Part shown: positions 1 to 8,513 of the stretch, one piece after another
Position numbering within the stretch: position 1 is the first letter of the stretch
How the letters are laid out: every line of letters starts with the position of its first letter
From: Pasteurella testudinis DSM 23072
GTDB taxonomy: Bacteria; Pseudomonadota; Gammaproteobacteria; Enterobacterales; Pasteurellaceae
NCBI RefSeq assembly: GCF_900176075.1
Contig: NZ_FWWV01000002.1
Span: forward strand, 186,001-250,000
Length of the DNA stretch: 64,000 bases
Direction: 5' to 3'
The notes under the pieces: model-generated
Database searches by the model: none
Seen by the model: only the letters and a program-made list of their open reading frames with translations
What the model was told of the DNA's origin: nothing
Made by a program: the position numbers and the translations under genes

Positions 1-46
1 TTATCCACTTTGTACTGACATTATACTATTTTCTTCTTTTTAGCCA

Positions 47-80
47 ACAAAAAATCCCTTTAGCGCTCACTAAAGGGATT
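47..80 (-). terminator. Intrinsic terminator of ilvC
   Basis: An 11-bp perfect stem (53-63 paired with 70-80, six-base loop) is followed on the minus strand by a run of T residues (A-run at 47-54 on the plus strand). It lies just downstream of the ilvC stop, so it most likely ends the ilvC transcript. A DNA uptake sequence (AAGTGCGGT) lies between the hairpin and the gene. Nothing upstream of position 47 could be assigned. Confidence 0.85.
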
Positions 81-116
81 CATTCTTTAACCGAAAAATG
101 TCAAAGTGCGGTTCGA

Positions 117-1598
117 TTAACCGGCAACAGCGATTTTTTTCATGTCGGTCATATAACCGCGCAGTTCCTGACCGATATATTCAATCGGGTGGTTGCGAAT
201 GGCGTCATTGACATCACGCAGGGTGACGTTATCGATTTCAACCGTAGGGGTGGCTTCGCCTAAATCGCCGCGTTGCAGCGTCGGAATGATTTTTTCGCGT
301 AGAATCGGGGTGGCGACGTTGGCGAACAGGTAGTTACCGTATTCGGCGGTGTCGGAAATCACCACGTTCATTTCATACAGACGTTTGCGCGCGATGGTGT
401 TGGCGATCAACGGCAATTCGTGCAACGATTCGTAGTAAGCGGATTCTTCATAGATACCGCTGGCGACCATAGTGTCAAACGCCAATTCCACACCGGCTTT
501 GACCATCGCCACCATCACCACGCCGTTATCAAAAAATTCTTGTTCGGAGATTTTGATACCGTCGGCTTTCGGTGCGTTTTCAAACGCGGTTTTACCGGTT
601 TCTTCGCGCCAGGTCAGCAAGTTTACGTCGTTGTTCGCCCAGTCTGCCATCATAGTTGCGGAAAATTCGCCGCTGATGATGTCGTCCATGTGTTTTTCAA
701 ACAGGAACGCCAATTCGTCTTTGATTTGTTCGGACAACTCGAACGCACGCAGTTTGGCGGAGTTGGATAAACGATCCATCATCAGCGTGATCCCGCCTTG
801 TTTTAAGGCTTCGGTGATGGTTTCCCAACCGTATTGGATTAATTTGCCTGCATACGCCGGATCTTTGCCGTCGGCGATCAATTTGTCGTAGCACACGATG
901 GAACCGGCTTGCAACATACCGCACAGAATGGTTTGTTCACCCATCAAGTCGGATTTCACTTCCGCGACGAAAGAGGACGCCAAACAGCCGGCACGATGAC
1001 CACCGGTCGCCGCCGCCCACGCTTTGGCAATCGCCCAACCTTCGTCTTGCGGGTCGTTTTCAGGGTGTACCGCGATCAGGGTCGGTACGCCGAATCCACG
1101 TTTGTACTCTTCACGCACTTCCGTACCCGGACATTTCGGCGCCACCATCACCACCGTGATGTCTTTACGGATTTGCTCGCCCACTTCCACGATATTCAAA
1201 CCGTGCGAATAGCCCAGCGCCGCGCCTTGTTTCATCAACGGCATCACCGCTTGCACCACCGCCGAGTGTTGTTTGTCCGGAGTCAGGTTAATCACTAAAT
1301 CGGCGCTCGGGATCAGCTCTTCATAAGTGCCGACTTTAAAGCCGTTTTCGCTGGCACGGGTGAACGAGGCACGTTTTTCCGCAATCGCCTCTTTACGCAA
1401 CGCATAGCTTACGTCCAAGCCGGAATCACGCATATTCAAACCTTGGTTCAAACCTTGCGCGCCGCAACCGACGATCACCACTTTTTTGCCTTTCAGATAA
1501 TTCGCTTCATCGGCAAACTCTTCGCGTGCCATAAAACGGCATTGCCCTAATTGTGCTAACTGCTGACGCAGGTTCAAGGTATTAAAATAGTTCGACAT
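117..1598 (-). CDS. ilvC: Ketol-acid reductoisomerase (class II)
   Basis: This enzyme uses NADPH to isomerise and reduce acetolactate or acetohydroxybutyrate to the dihydroxy acids of valine, leucine and isoleucine synthesis, in the cytoplasm. The 493-residue length is that of the class II (long, duplicated C-terminal knotted domain) enzymes of gammaproteobacteria; class I enzymes are near 330 residues. A Rossmann nucleotide-binding stretch ([16 protein letters not shown], about residues 40-55) and acidic metal-binding segments in the C-terminal half (around DLMGEQ and the second ELSEQ region) are visible. The gene is divergent from ilvY, which is its usual LysR activator, and ends at an intrinsic terminator. 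Identification by family resemblance is firm. Confidence 0.97.
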   Translation of the reverse strand: MSNYFNTLNLRQQLAQLGQCRFMAREEFADEANYLKGKKVVIVGCGAQGLNQGLNMRDSGLDVSYALRKEAIAEKRASFTRASENGFKVGTYEELIPSADLVINLTPDKQHSAVVQAVMPLMKQGAALGYSHGLNIVEVGEQIRKDITVVMVAPKCPGTEVREEYKRGFGVPTLIAVHPENDPQDEGWAIAKAWAAATGGHRAGCLASSFVAEVKSDLMGEQTILCGMLQAGSIVCYDKLIADGKDPAYAGKLIQYGWETITEALKQGGITLMMDRLSNSAKLRAFELSEQIKDELAFLFEKHMDDIISGEFSATMMADWANNDVNLLTWREETGKTAFENAPKADGIKISEQEFFDNGVVMVAMVKAGVELAFDTMVASGIYEESAYYESLHELPLIANTIARKRLYEMNVVISDTAEYGNYLFANVATPILREKIIPTLQRGDLGEATPTVEIDNVTLRDVNDAIRNHPIEYIGQELRGYMTDMKKIAVAG

Positions 1599-1895
1599 GG
1601 TGCTTCCTTATTTATCAGATTAAACGGTGTCCTCATGGACAAGTGAGGGCAGTATAGACTAAAATCCTGATTGCGAAAATTGATATTATTACAATCTATA
1701 ATTGCATTTTGTGCAATAAATAAGGTACATAATGATCATTGATAAAGCAAAGTAGGGGCGGATTGCATATCCGCCCGAACCGCACTTTGCATTTCTTTAT
1801 ATTAATTCTGTACTTATATCGTATTTCGCAAACGGACGAATATAAAATGTTCCTCTACGATTATCACAAATAACAACCCATAAAAGTGCGGTCAG
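1599..1895. promoter_or_regulatory. Divergent ilvC/ilvY control region
   Basis: This 297-bp spacer must hold the promoters of both ilvC and ilvY. An inverted repeat ATTGCA-N5-TGCAAT at 1701-1717 has the size and T-N11-A form of a LysR-type operator. A weaker TTG-N9-CAA element lies immediately to its left, toward ilvC. In E. coli, IlvY binds two operators in the same spacer and activates ilvC when acetolactate or acetohydroxybutyrate is present; the same arrangement is inferred here. A GC-rich hairpin (1756-1776) and two uptake sequences lie on the ilvY side. Confidence 0.6.
1756..1776. repeat. GC-rich 8-bp hairpin in the ilvY leader
   Basis: GGGCGGAT (1756-1763) and ATCCGCCC (1769-1776) form a perfect 8-bp stem with a five-base loop. 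It is followed by an uptake sequence rather than a T-run, so it is not a standard terminator. A similar GC hairpin occurs at 51999-52016 after the recombinase gene, so it may be a small dispersed repeat. No function is assigned. Confidence 0.5.
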
Positions 1896-2771
1896 ATGAA
1901 TTTTCAAGAGATAAAACTGTTTTTGGATTTGGTGGAAAAGCGCAATTTCAACCAAACTGCCATGCAAAACCATATGAGCCCGTCCACGCTGTCGCGTCAG
2001 ATTCAAAAAATGGAGGCGGAGCTGAAACAACCGCTGTTTTTGCGCGATAACCGCCAAGTCAGTTTGACCGAAGCCGGCGAATTATTTTTGCCGTATGCGC
2101 TCTCGACATGGCAGCGCTGGCAGCAGATCAAAAACCAGCTGCAACCGAAACAGCAGGCGCTGAGCGGCGAACTGAAACTGTTCTGCTCGGTCACCGCCGC
2201 CTACAGCCACCTGCCGCCGATTTTGGAAGCCTTTCGCCGCCACTATCCGAAAGTGGAAATCAAACTCACCACCGGCGATCCGGCGAATGCGTTGGAGCAA
2301 GTGCGGTCGCAGCAGGCGGATTTGGCACTGGTCGGTAAGCCGCTGAAACTGCCCGATAATATTGATTTCCATTTTATCGATCATATCCAACTGTCGCTGA
2401 TTGCGCCGCGTGTGGCGTGCGCGTCCACCCGTTTATTGCAACAACAGCCGGTTGAATGGGAGCAGATCCCGTTTATCCTGCCGGTCGCCGGACCAGTGCG
2501 CGAACGCATCGATCTATGGTTTAAACAGATGAATTTCAAACAACCGAAAATTTACGCCTCGGTCAGCGGACACGAGGGCATTGTGCCGATGGTGGCGCTC
2601 GGTTGCGGCGTGGCGTTGCTGCCCGATATCGTAATCAAGAACAGCCCGATGAGCGGTCAAGTGTCTTATCTGGATCTGCCGTTAGCGGTCAAGGCGTTCG
2701 AGTTAGGCGTGTGCGTGCAGAAAAAACGGCTGCAACAACCGTTAATCAACGCATTTTGGGGCGTGTTATAA
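1896..2771 (+). CDS. ilvY: LysR-type activator of ilvC
   Basis: A 291-residue LysR-family regulator. The N-terminal winged helix-turn-helix (about residues 1-60, with LFLDLVEKRNFNQTA and MSPSTLSRQIQKMEAEL) is followed by a periplasmic-binding-like effector domain. It is divergent from ilvC, the arrangement found in E. coli, where IlvY activates ilvC in response to its substrates. The ATG follows an uptake sequence directly and has no strong Shine-Dalgarno sequence, so translation may be weak, as is common for autoregulated LysR genes. The function follows mainly from position and family. Confidence 0.92.
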   Translation: MNFQEIKLFLDLVEKRNFNQTAMQNHMSPSTLSRQIQKMEAELKQPLFLRDNRQVSLTEAGELFLPYALSTWQRWQQIKNQLQPKQQALSGELKLFCSVTAAYSHLPPILEAFRRHYPKVEIKLTTGDPANALEQVRSQQADLALVGKPLKLPDNIDFHFIDHIQLSLIAPRVACASTRLLQQQPVEWEQIPFILPVAGPVRERIDLWFKQMNFKQPKIYASVSGHEGIVPMVALGCGVALLPDIVIKNSPMSGQVSYLDLPLAVKAFELGVCVQKKRLQQPLINAFWGVL

Positions 2772-2830
2772 CGCGTTAATTCGGTTATAGTAATCACGGT
2801 AAAATTTCAATAAAAACATGGGGACAAAAA

Positions 2831-3502
2831 ATGCTGAAAGCGATTATTTTTGATATGGACGGAATCCTGATCGACTCCGAACCGGCTTGGGAAGCAGCCA
2901 AATTTGAGGTGATGCAGCGTTTATGCGGCATTAAGATCACCAAAGCCGATGCCGACGCCACTGTCGGTAAACGGGTGGAGGACATCGCCTATATTTGGTG
3001 CAAGCAATTCAACCTCGCGCCGGAAAAAGCGGCTGATATTGCGGCGGCAATGAATAAAGCCGTGATCTATTGGATTCAGCAACACGGCGAAGCACTGCCG
3101 GGCGTGCAAGGCGCTTTGCAATGGCTGCAAGCCAACGGTTTCAAAGTAGCGCTGGCGTCCTCCTCCAATATGCAGGTGATTGATACCGTGATCGATACCC
3201 TGCAATTACGCCGCTATTTTATTTCGCTCAACTCCGCCAACGAACTGCCCTATGGCAAACCGCACCCGATGGTTTACCTGAATACCGCCGAAAAACTGGG
3301 GTTGTCGCCACTGGAGTGTCTGGCGATCGAAGACTCGGTCAACGGCGTGATCGCCGCCAAAGCCGCACAAATGGAAGTCATTGCCATTCCGCCGCAAGAG
3401 CTGCAACACGATCCGCGTTACCGCATTGCCGATCGCCAACTGGATTCCTTGCTGGAACTGCCGGCGCTGTTACACGGCAGATTAGCGCAAAGTGCGGTTT
3501 AG
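2831..3502 (+). CDS. HAD-family sugar phosphatase (HxpB/YniC-like)
   Basis: A 223-residue haloacid-dehalogenase phosphatase with a helical cap after motif I. Motif I is FDMDGILIDSEP (nucleophile D8, acid/base D10), motif II is the SSS segment (about residues 115-117), motif III is the lysine in YGKPHP, and motif IV is IEDSVNG. Best resemblance is to E. coli HxpB (YniC), a hexitol and 2-deoxyglucose 6-phosphatase, but beta-phosphoglucomutase relatives look similar, so the substrate is uncertain. It follows ilvY in the same direction with a 59-bp gap, and an uptake sequence overlaps its 3' end. Confidence 0.85.
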   Translation: MLKAIIFDMDGILIDSEPAWEAAKFEVMQRLCGIKITKADADATVGKRVEDIAYIWCKQFNLAPEKAADIAAAMNKAVIYWIQQHGEALPGVQGALQWLQANGFKVALASSSNMQVIDTVIDTLQLRRYFISLNSANELPYGKPHPMVYLNTAEKLGLSPLECLAIEDSVNGVIAAKAAQMEVIAIPPQELQHDPRYRIADRQLDSLLELPALLHGRLAQSAV

Positions 3503-3567
3503 GCTTTCGTCAACAGTGTAAATCCGTTATCATCAGCCCGATTATGATCATCTATTAAGGATATATT

Positions 3568-5070
3568 ATGACCCAATATGCGCTCGCCCAAAGTAAAAAC
3601 GGCAAAACCCTATCTTTAACCGCCAAAATGGCAAACCGCCACGGTTTGATTGCCGGCGCCACCGGCACCGGAAAAACCATCAGCCTGCGCAAACTGGCGG
3701 AAGCCTTCAGTGACGACGGCGTGCCGGTATTTTTAGTGGACGTAAAAGGCGATATTTCAGGGTTGGTGAAAGCCGGCGAGCTGCAAGGCAAAGTCGCCGA
3801 GCGGATCGAGCAGTTCGGCTTGGGCGGCGAGAACTATCTCAGCGGCTATCCGGTCTCGTTTTGGGACGTGTTCGGCGAAAGCGGCATTCCGCTGCGCACC
3901 ACCATTTCCGAAATGGGGCCATTGTTATTATCTCGTTTACTCAATCTCAACGCCACTCAAGAAGGTTTATTGAATCTGGTGTTCCGTGTGGCGGATGATA
4001 AAGGCTTGCTGCTGATCGATTTGAAAGACTTACGCGCTATGTTAAAACACGTTGCCGACAACGCCGCCGCTTATCGGGTCGAATACGGCAATGTCTCCGC
4101 CGCCAGCGTCGGCGCGATTCAACGTTCGTTGCTGACCTTGGAAAACGAAGGCGCCGCCAAGCTATTCGGCGAACCGGCGCTGAATTTGGAAGACTGGCTG
4201 CAAACCCGTGACGGCAAAGGCGTGATCAATATTCTTAACTCGGAAAAATTGATTAATTCCAACCGCATGTACGGCGCATTTTTACTGTGGCTGATGTCGG
4301 AACTGTTTGAAAACCTGCCGGAAGTGGGCGATCCGGACAAGCCGACTTTTGTGATGTTCTTCGACGAGGCGCATTTGCTATTTGACGGTGCGCCGACCGC
4401 ACTGGTCGAAAAAGTCGAGCAAGTGGTGCGCCTAATCCGTTCCAAAGGGGTAGGGGTGTATTTTGTTACACAAAACCCACTCGACTTGCCGGACAGCGTG
4501 CTGGGGCAACTGGGCAACCGCATTCAACATGCACTGCGCGCCTTTACCCCACGCGATCAAAAAGCGGTCAAATCCGCCGCCGAAACGTTCCGCAGCAATC
4601 CCGAAGTCAACGTAGTGGAAGCGATTACCGCACTTGGCGTGGGCGAGGCGCTGGTTTCTTTCCTCGATGAAAAAGGCATGCCGACGCCGGTCGAAATCGC
4701 CTACATTTATCCGCCGAAAAGCCAGCTAAAACCGATCACCGTCGAGCAGCGCAGCGCATGGGTGAAAGATGATGAGCTCTACCCGTTCTATCGTGATGAT
4801 GTGGATAACGAATCGGCATTTGAAGTGCTGACCGCCGAACAACAAAATTTAGAAGCAGTGGCACAGAAACAGGCTGAACAAGCGCAAGAAGAAAGCGACG
4901 GTTTGGTCGGCAGCCTCAGCCGCCTGATTTTCGGCACGAAAAAGCGCGGCGAACAGCTCACCATGACCGAACAGGTGGTCAGCAGCGTCAGCAAAAGCGT
5001 CGGCCGCAATATCCGCAACCAAATCGCCCGTCAAATCGTACGCGGTGTTTTGGGGGCGTTGAAGAAATAA
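3568..5070 (+). CDS. YjgR/HerA-like P-loop ATPase (DUF853)
   Basis: A 500-residue cytoplasmic P-loop protein of the YjgR (DUF853) family, related to the HerA/FtsK ATPases. Walker A is GATGTGKT near residue 31, the Walker B/acidic segment is MFFDEAHLLF near residue 265, and YFVTQNP follows about 30 residues later as the sensor strand. A hydrophilic linker rich in Glu and Gln (about residues 425-450) precedes a short basic C-terminal tail with IRNQIARQIVRGVLG. A good AAGGA ribosome-binding site precedes the start. The cellular role of YjgR proteins is not established, so no process is assigned. An intrinsic terminator follows 20 bp after the stop. Confidence 0.88.
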   Translation: MTQYALAQSKNGKTLSLTAKMANRHGLIAGATGTGKTISLRKLAEAFSDDGVPVFLVDVKGDISGLVKAGELQGKVAERIEQFGLGGENYLSGYPVSFWDVFGESGIPLRTTISEMGPLLLSRLLNLNATQEGLLNLVFRVADDKGLLLIDLKDLRAMLKHVADNAAAYRVEYGNVSAASVGAIQRSLLTLENEGAAKLFGEPALNLEDWLQTRDGKGVINILNSEKLINSNRMYGAFLLWLMSELFENLPEVGDPDKPTFVMFFDEAHLLFDGAPTALVEKVEQVVRLIRSKGVGVYFVTQNPLDLPDSVLGQLGNRIQHALRAFTPRDQKAVKSAAETFRSNPEVNVVEAITALGVGEALVSFLDEKGMPTPVEIAYIYPPKSQLKPITVEQRSAWVKDDELYPFYRDDVDNESAFEVLTAEQQNLEAVAQKQAEQAQEESDGLVGSLSRLIFGTKKRGEQLTMTEQVVSSVSKSVGRNIRNQIARQIVRGVLGALKK

Positions 5071-5090
5071 TCCGTTTTCTTAGCAAGCCA

Positions 5091-5127
5091 AAGCCTTATG
5101 GGATTGCCCATAAGGCTTATTTTTTTA
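5091..5127 (+). terminator. Intrinsic terminator of the yjgR-like gene
   Basis: A perfect 12-bp stem (5091-5102 with 5107-5118, loop ATTG) is followed on the plus strand by ATTTTTTT. It ends the plus-strand transcript of the YjgR-like gene and overlaps the last codons of the convergent maturase gene. Confidence 0.92.
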
Positions 5128-6324
5128 ATGGTAAATCTGCTCTCGATACTGCTTCACCAGCGCCAACGGCACATTTTGTTCTTTTAACGTCACCATAAAA
5201 TTCATCGCCGGCGTGAGATGTTGGAAAATTTGCCGATATGCCGAGCAAAAATAGTTGTGTTTTTCACCGTCCTGATTCGTCACAAAACGGTGTTTCGGAC
5301 AGCCGCCGTAGCATAATGCCTGCCATTCGCATGCTTGGCAAGTACGGTTGAGATCAGCTTTTTTCTGCGATAGTGTACTTGATTGCCGTTGAATCTCGAC
5401 TTGTGACAAACTGTCGATGTTGCCCAGTTTATATTCCGGATAAACAAAATGATCGCAAGCATAGACATCTCCGTTCGCTTCCAGCGCCAAATTTTCACCT
5501 CCGCACCGTTGACGATAAATACACATTAACGCCTCAACGCCGCAAAAGCGGGCAAAAATCGATTCGAATAATTGCACTGAAATCTTGCCGACGTCTTTTG
5601 CCAACCATTCGTCAAACAAGGTATTGATAAAATAGGCATATTGATCGGCGCTAACGGAAAAATGGCTGGTGACCGGAAGAATACTGTCACCGCTCAACCA
5701 ATTCGGCTTAAAATTAGCGTCCACCCCCATGGTTTCCACCACCGGAATAAACTGCATATAACGGCTGCCCAGCTGTTTTAAAAACTGATAGACCCGTAGC
5801 GGATAAGCGGCGTTGATATTGTTGATAACCGTTAAGGTATTAAATTCTACGGCATGTTGCTGCAACAGTTCAATCGCCTGTTTCACCTGCCGGAACGTGC
5901 CTTTGCCGCTGCTGCTGACCCGATAACGGTTGTGCAGCTCTTCATCGCCGTCAATCGAAATTCCGATTAAGATCTTGTTTTGTTTAAAAAAGTCCGCCCA
6001 TTGCGGATTGATCAACAGTCCGTTGGTTTGAATCGCATTATGAATGGTTTTGTTATATTGCGCGGCAAAACGCTGCTGAATACGGATCACCTCGGCAAAA
6101 AATGCCAGCCCCGCCATTAACGGTTCTCCGCCCTGCCAGGTAAAATAAACATCTTGATCCGCACTTTGACTGATATGCTGGTGAATAAAATGCTCTGCGG
6201 TTTCCAATGACATCATTGCCGATTGCTTATCGCCCGACATAAACTGCTCTTTTTCCAAATAGAAGCAGTAATCGCATTTGATATTGCACTTAAAACTGGT
6301 GGGTTTGAGCATAAAACTTAACAT
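5125..6324 (-). CDS. Anaerobic sulfatase-maturating radical SAM enzyme
   Basis: A 399-residue radical SAM/SPASM protein. The SAM-cluster motif C-x3-C-x2-C is C13, C17, C20 (CNIKCDYC), and C-terminal cysteine clusters (CGG, CDHF, CQACEWQALCYGGC, FCSAY) bind the auxiliary iron-sulfur clusters. Enzymes of this group (AtsB, anSME, AslB) oxidise an active-site Ser or Cys of a sulfatase to formylglycine without oxygen. The partner is the adjacent Ser-type sulfatase at 6390-8048, transcribed just upstream on the same strand with a 65-bp gap, so the pair is probably one operon. Its presence lets the sulfatase be activated in anaerobic host niches. Confidence 0.93.
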   Translation of the reverse strand: MLSFMLKPTSFKCNIKCDYCFYLEKEQFMSGDKQSAMMSLETAEHFIHQHISQSADQDVYFTWQGGEPLMAGLAFFAEVIRIQQRFAAQYNKTIHNAIQTNGLLINPQWADFFKQNKILIGISIDGDEELHNRYRVSSSGKGTFRQVKQAIELLQQHAVEFNTLTVINNINAAYPLRVYQFLKQLGSRYMQFIPVVETMGVDANFKPNWLSGDSILPVTSHFSVSADQYAYFINTLFDEWLAKDVGKISVQLFESIFARFCGVEALMCIYRQRCGGENLALEANGDVYACDHFVYPEYKLGNIDSLSQVEIQRQSSTLSQKKADLNRTCQACEWQALCYGGCPKHRFVTNQDGEKHNYFCSAYRQIFQHLTPAMNFMVTLKEQNVPLALVKQYREQIYH

Positions 6325-6343
6325 TGCAATCCCTCTTCAAAAC

Positions 6344-6369
6344 AGGAAGAAAGGTCACCCTTTCTTCCT
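6344..6369 (-). promoter_or_regulatory. Hairpin between sulfatase and maturase genes
   Basis: An 11-bp perfect stem (6344-6354 with 6359-6369, four-base loop) fills the gap between the sulfatase stop and the maturase start. The minus-strand continuation GTTTTG is a poor T-run, so this looks like a leaky terminator or an mRNA 3'-end stabiliser that would give more sulfatase than maturase message. That effect is inferred. Confidence 0.6.
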
Positions 6370-6389
6370 TTTACCCTTTACTTTGCCGC

Positions 6390-8048
6390 TTATTCAGAGG
6401 CTTTCAGCAAATTTTGGTATTTCGGTAAATTATTCTCGGTATTTGGTTTTTTCGCCGCCAGCAAATATTCGTTCATTTTGCCTTTCAAGCGTTTCACCAC
6501 TTCAGGATTATCTTTCGACAACTCTTTGGTTTCCCCCACATCGGAAGTTTTGAACAATTCCAGTTTTTCATCGCCGATATAGTAATGCAAGGTCCATTCG
6601 TTATCGCGTACCGTCCAAGTAAACTTGGATAATTTTTCCATGTACGGATTTTTCGGATAATCATCGGATTTTCCGGTGACATATTTATCATAATTATGCC
6701 AGAACGGAATATTGATCGGATCCCAGTGGAACGCTTTCGGCTGTGCCCAGAACAGATATTGGTGCGGTTCGCTGCTATCCTTGCCGTCGAGGAACGGCAG
6801 CAGGTTTTTTCCGTCCAGCGTTTTTTCCAATTTTTCCGGAATCGGAATACCGGCGGCGCCAAGTGCGGTCGGCATAAAGTCGGTTGCGGACACCATTTTG
6901 TCATACACTTTGCCGTCGAAGCGATCCGGCCAGTTCAAAAACATAGCGGTGTGCACGCCACCTTGTTGGGTTTCACCTTTATAGCCTTTGAAAATCCCAT
7001 TCATCGGTTGCGGCGAATCGATTACCGCGCCGTTATCCGAGGTGAAGAAAATCAGGGTATTTTTGTCTTTGCCCTGTGCTTTCAACTCGTCCAGAATACG
7101 CTTAATGCCTTGATCAACGGCATAAACCGAAGCATAGTAGTTATCCACTTCATGGTTGCCGGTGTTGAAAATTTGATATTTTTGCGGCGCATCTTGTTCC
7201 AACGGAATGTGCGGGGCGTTGTAAGCCAGATAAATAAACGCCGGTTTGTCGCCTGCTGCACGCAACCGTTGAATGGTTTTATCCGTCAATTCATCGGTAA
7301 TATAACCTGTTGCGGCGATCCGTTCGCGGTTTTCAAACAAAGACGGTGAATTATAGTAGGACGCACCGGAACCGTGGAAGCCATAGAAGTAATCAAAGCC
7401 TCGATTTTGCGGTTGGAACGGCTCATCGCAGTAAGTGGTGAAATTATCATGATAGTCACGGGTTTGCTGCTCTTTCGGAATCGGTACGTTTGTGATACGG
7501 CACAAATGCCATTTACCGATAGCGGAGGTTTCATAGCCGTGATTTTGCAGCAGTTCCGCCAAGAAGGTTTCATCGGTAGAAATACCGTCCTGTGCATCGT
7601 CATTACTGTAAATGCCGTAACGCGCCGGAAAGCGTGAGGTCATCATCGACGCGCGTGAAGGGCCGCTCACGCCATGGGCGACAAATCCTTGGGTCAGCTT
7701 GACCCCGTTATCCTGCAACTGTTTCAAGGTCGGCGTAGAACTTTTTGCCGCCTCGATTGCTTTGTCTAATGCCACCTGATAACGTTCCGGAATGGCATTA
7801 TCCTTTAGAATTTCCCGGTTAAATGCCGCTTCATCATAATTCAACTGTCCATACCCCAGATCATCAACCGACACCAAAATGATGGTCGGCTTATCTTTGA
7901 GGGTATATTCCGTCGGGGTAAAAGCTTGGTTAAACGCCACATTGGTTGCCGTTCCCTTATCTTTTACATCGGCCGCCTGTACCGCACCGGTTATGCTTGT
8001 TGCCAACGTCGCTGCAATCATAACAGAAAGTTTACTTCGCTTAAGCAT
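6390..8048 (-). CDS. Secreted Ser-type sulfatase
   Basis: A 552-residue type I sulfatase that hydrolyses sulfate esters. Residues 1-25 form a signal peptide with a typical AxA site (AVQAA), so it is exported to the periplasm or beyond. The core starts with the metal-binding VSVDDLGYG. The modification motif is S128-G-P-S-R132 (context GVSGPSRASMMTSR), so the catalytic formylglycine comes from serine and requires a radical SAM maturase, which is encoded next door. GKWHL and the ITFFTSDNGA-like segment (FFTSDNGAVID) are further active-site elements. The substrate cannot be read from sequence; host sulfated glycans or arylsulfates are possible. A GGGAGAG ribosome-binding site supports the start. 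Confidence 0.93.
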   Translation of the reverse strand: MLKRSKLSVMIAATLATSITGAVQAADVKDKGTATNVAFNQAFTPTEYTLKDKPTIILVSVDDLGYGQLNYDEAAFNREILKDNAIPERYQVALDKAIEAAKSSTPTLKQLQDNGVKLTQGFVAHGVSGPSRASMMTSRFPARYGIYSNDDAQDGISTDETFLAELLQNHGYETSAIGKWHLCRITNVPIPKEQQTRDYHDNFTTYCDEPFQPQNRGFDYFYGFHGSGASYYNSPSLFENRERIAATGYITDELTDKTIQRLRAAGDKPAFIYLAYNAPHIPLEQDAPQKYQIFNTGNHEVDNYYASVYAVDQGIKRILDELKAQGKDKNTLIFFTSDNGAVIDSPQPMNGIFKGYKGETQQGGVHTAMFLNWPDRFDGKVYDKMVSATDFMPTALGAAGIPIPEKLEKTLDGKNLLPFLDGKDSSEPHQYLFWAQPKAFHWDPINIPFWHNYDKYVTGKSDDYPKNPYMEKLSKFTWTVRDNEWTLHYYIGDEKLELFKTSDVGETKELSKDNPEVVKRLKGKMNEYLLAAKKPNTENNLPKYQNLLKASE

Positions 8049-8446
8049 GTGTACTCTCCCTAATATTGTTACTTGTTTGTATGAGATATTTTGTATGACT
8101 CTATTGACTGCTTATTATTTCTCGACTAAAAATAAGTCAAGGCAAAGACTACGCTCAAGCCAACCGGATAGCAACCGTCAAAGCTAGCAAATTAGACCTT
8201 CATCACGAATAATCGCAAAAATACGCTAAATTGAATCCGATACTCCGTCATTATTCCAAATAAGATAATTATTTGATTAAATATAATTATTGAGAGTTCA
8301 TAAACGGAAGGAGTATTACACCTTATTTATTGATGTAAAATAATGCGGGTTTTATTATTATCCTATTGATTATCTTATTCTTTAAACATCACATCTGATG
8401 CGTTCTTTTACGCTTATTTCCCGCAACAAATCTGACAGATAAAGTA
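8049..8446. promoter_or_regulatory. Non-coding upstream region of the sulfatase gene
   Basis: About 400 bp without a credible gene. It must carry the sulfatase promoter (minus strand). The part at 8240-8300 is strongly AT-rich, often a site of regulator or nucleoid protein binding. I see no clear operator, terminator or RNA gene here. Confidence 0.35.
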
Positions 8447-8498
8447 AAAACCGCACTTTTAAGCCGATTACAACAAATTGCAACAAAAAGTGCGGTTA
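8447..8498 (-). terminator. Inverted uptake-sequence pair as terminator
   Basis: Two uptake sequences in opposite orientation (AAAACCGCACTTTT at 8447-8460 and AAAAGTGCGGTT ending at 8497) can pair into a long stem. Inverted uptake-sequence pairs downstream of genes are known intrinsic terminators in Haemophilus. It lies just after the stop of the endonuclease-family gene at the end of the ugp operon. Confidence 0.75.
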
Positions 8499-8513
8499 TG
8501 CGAATATATTTGT

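Noticed and set aside
1797-2057. Minus-strand open frame across the ilvY start
   Set aside because: It covers the ilvY promoter and start and reads as a shadow of ilvY.
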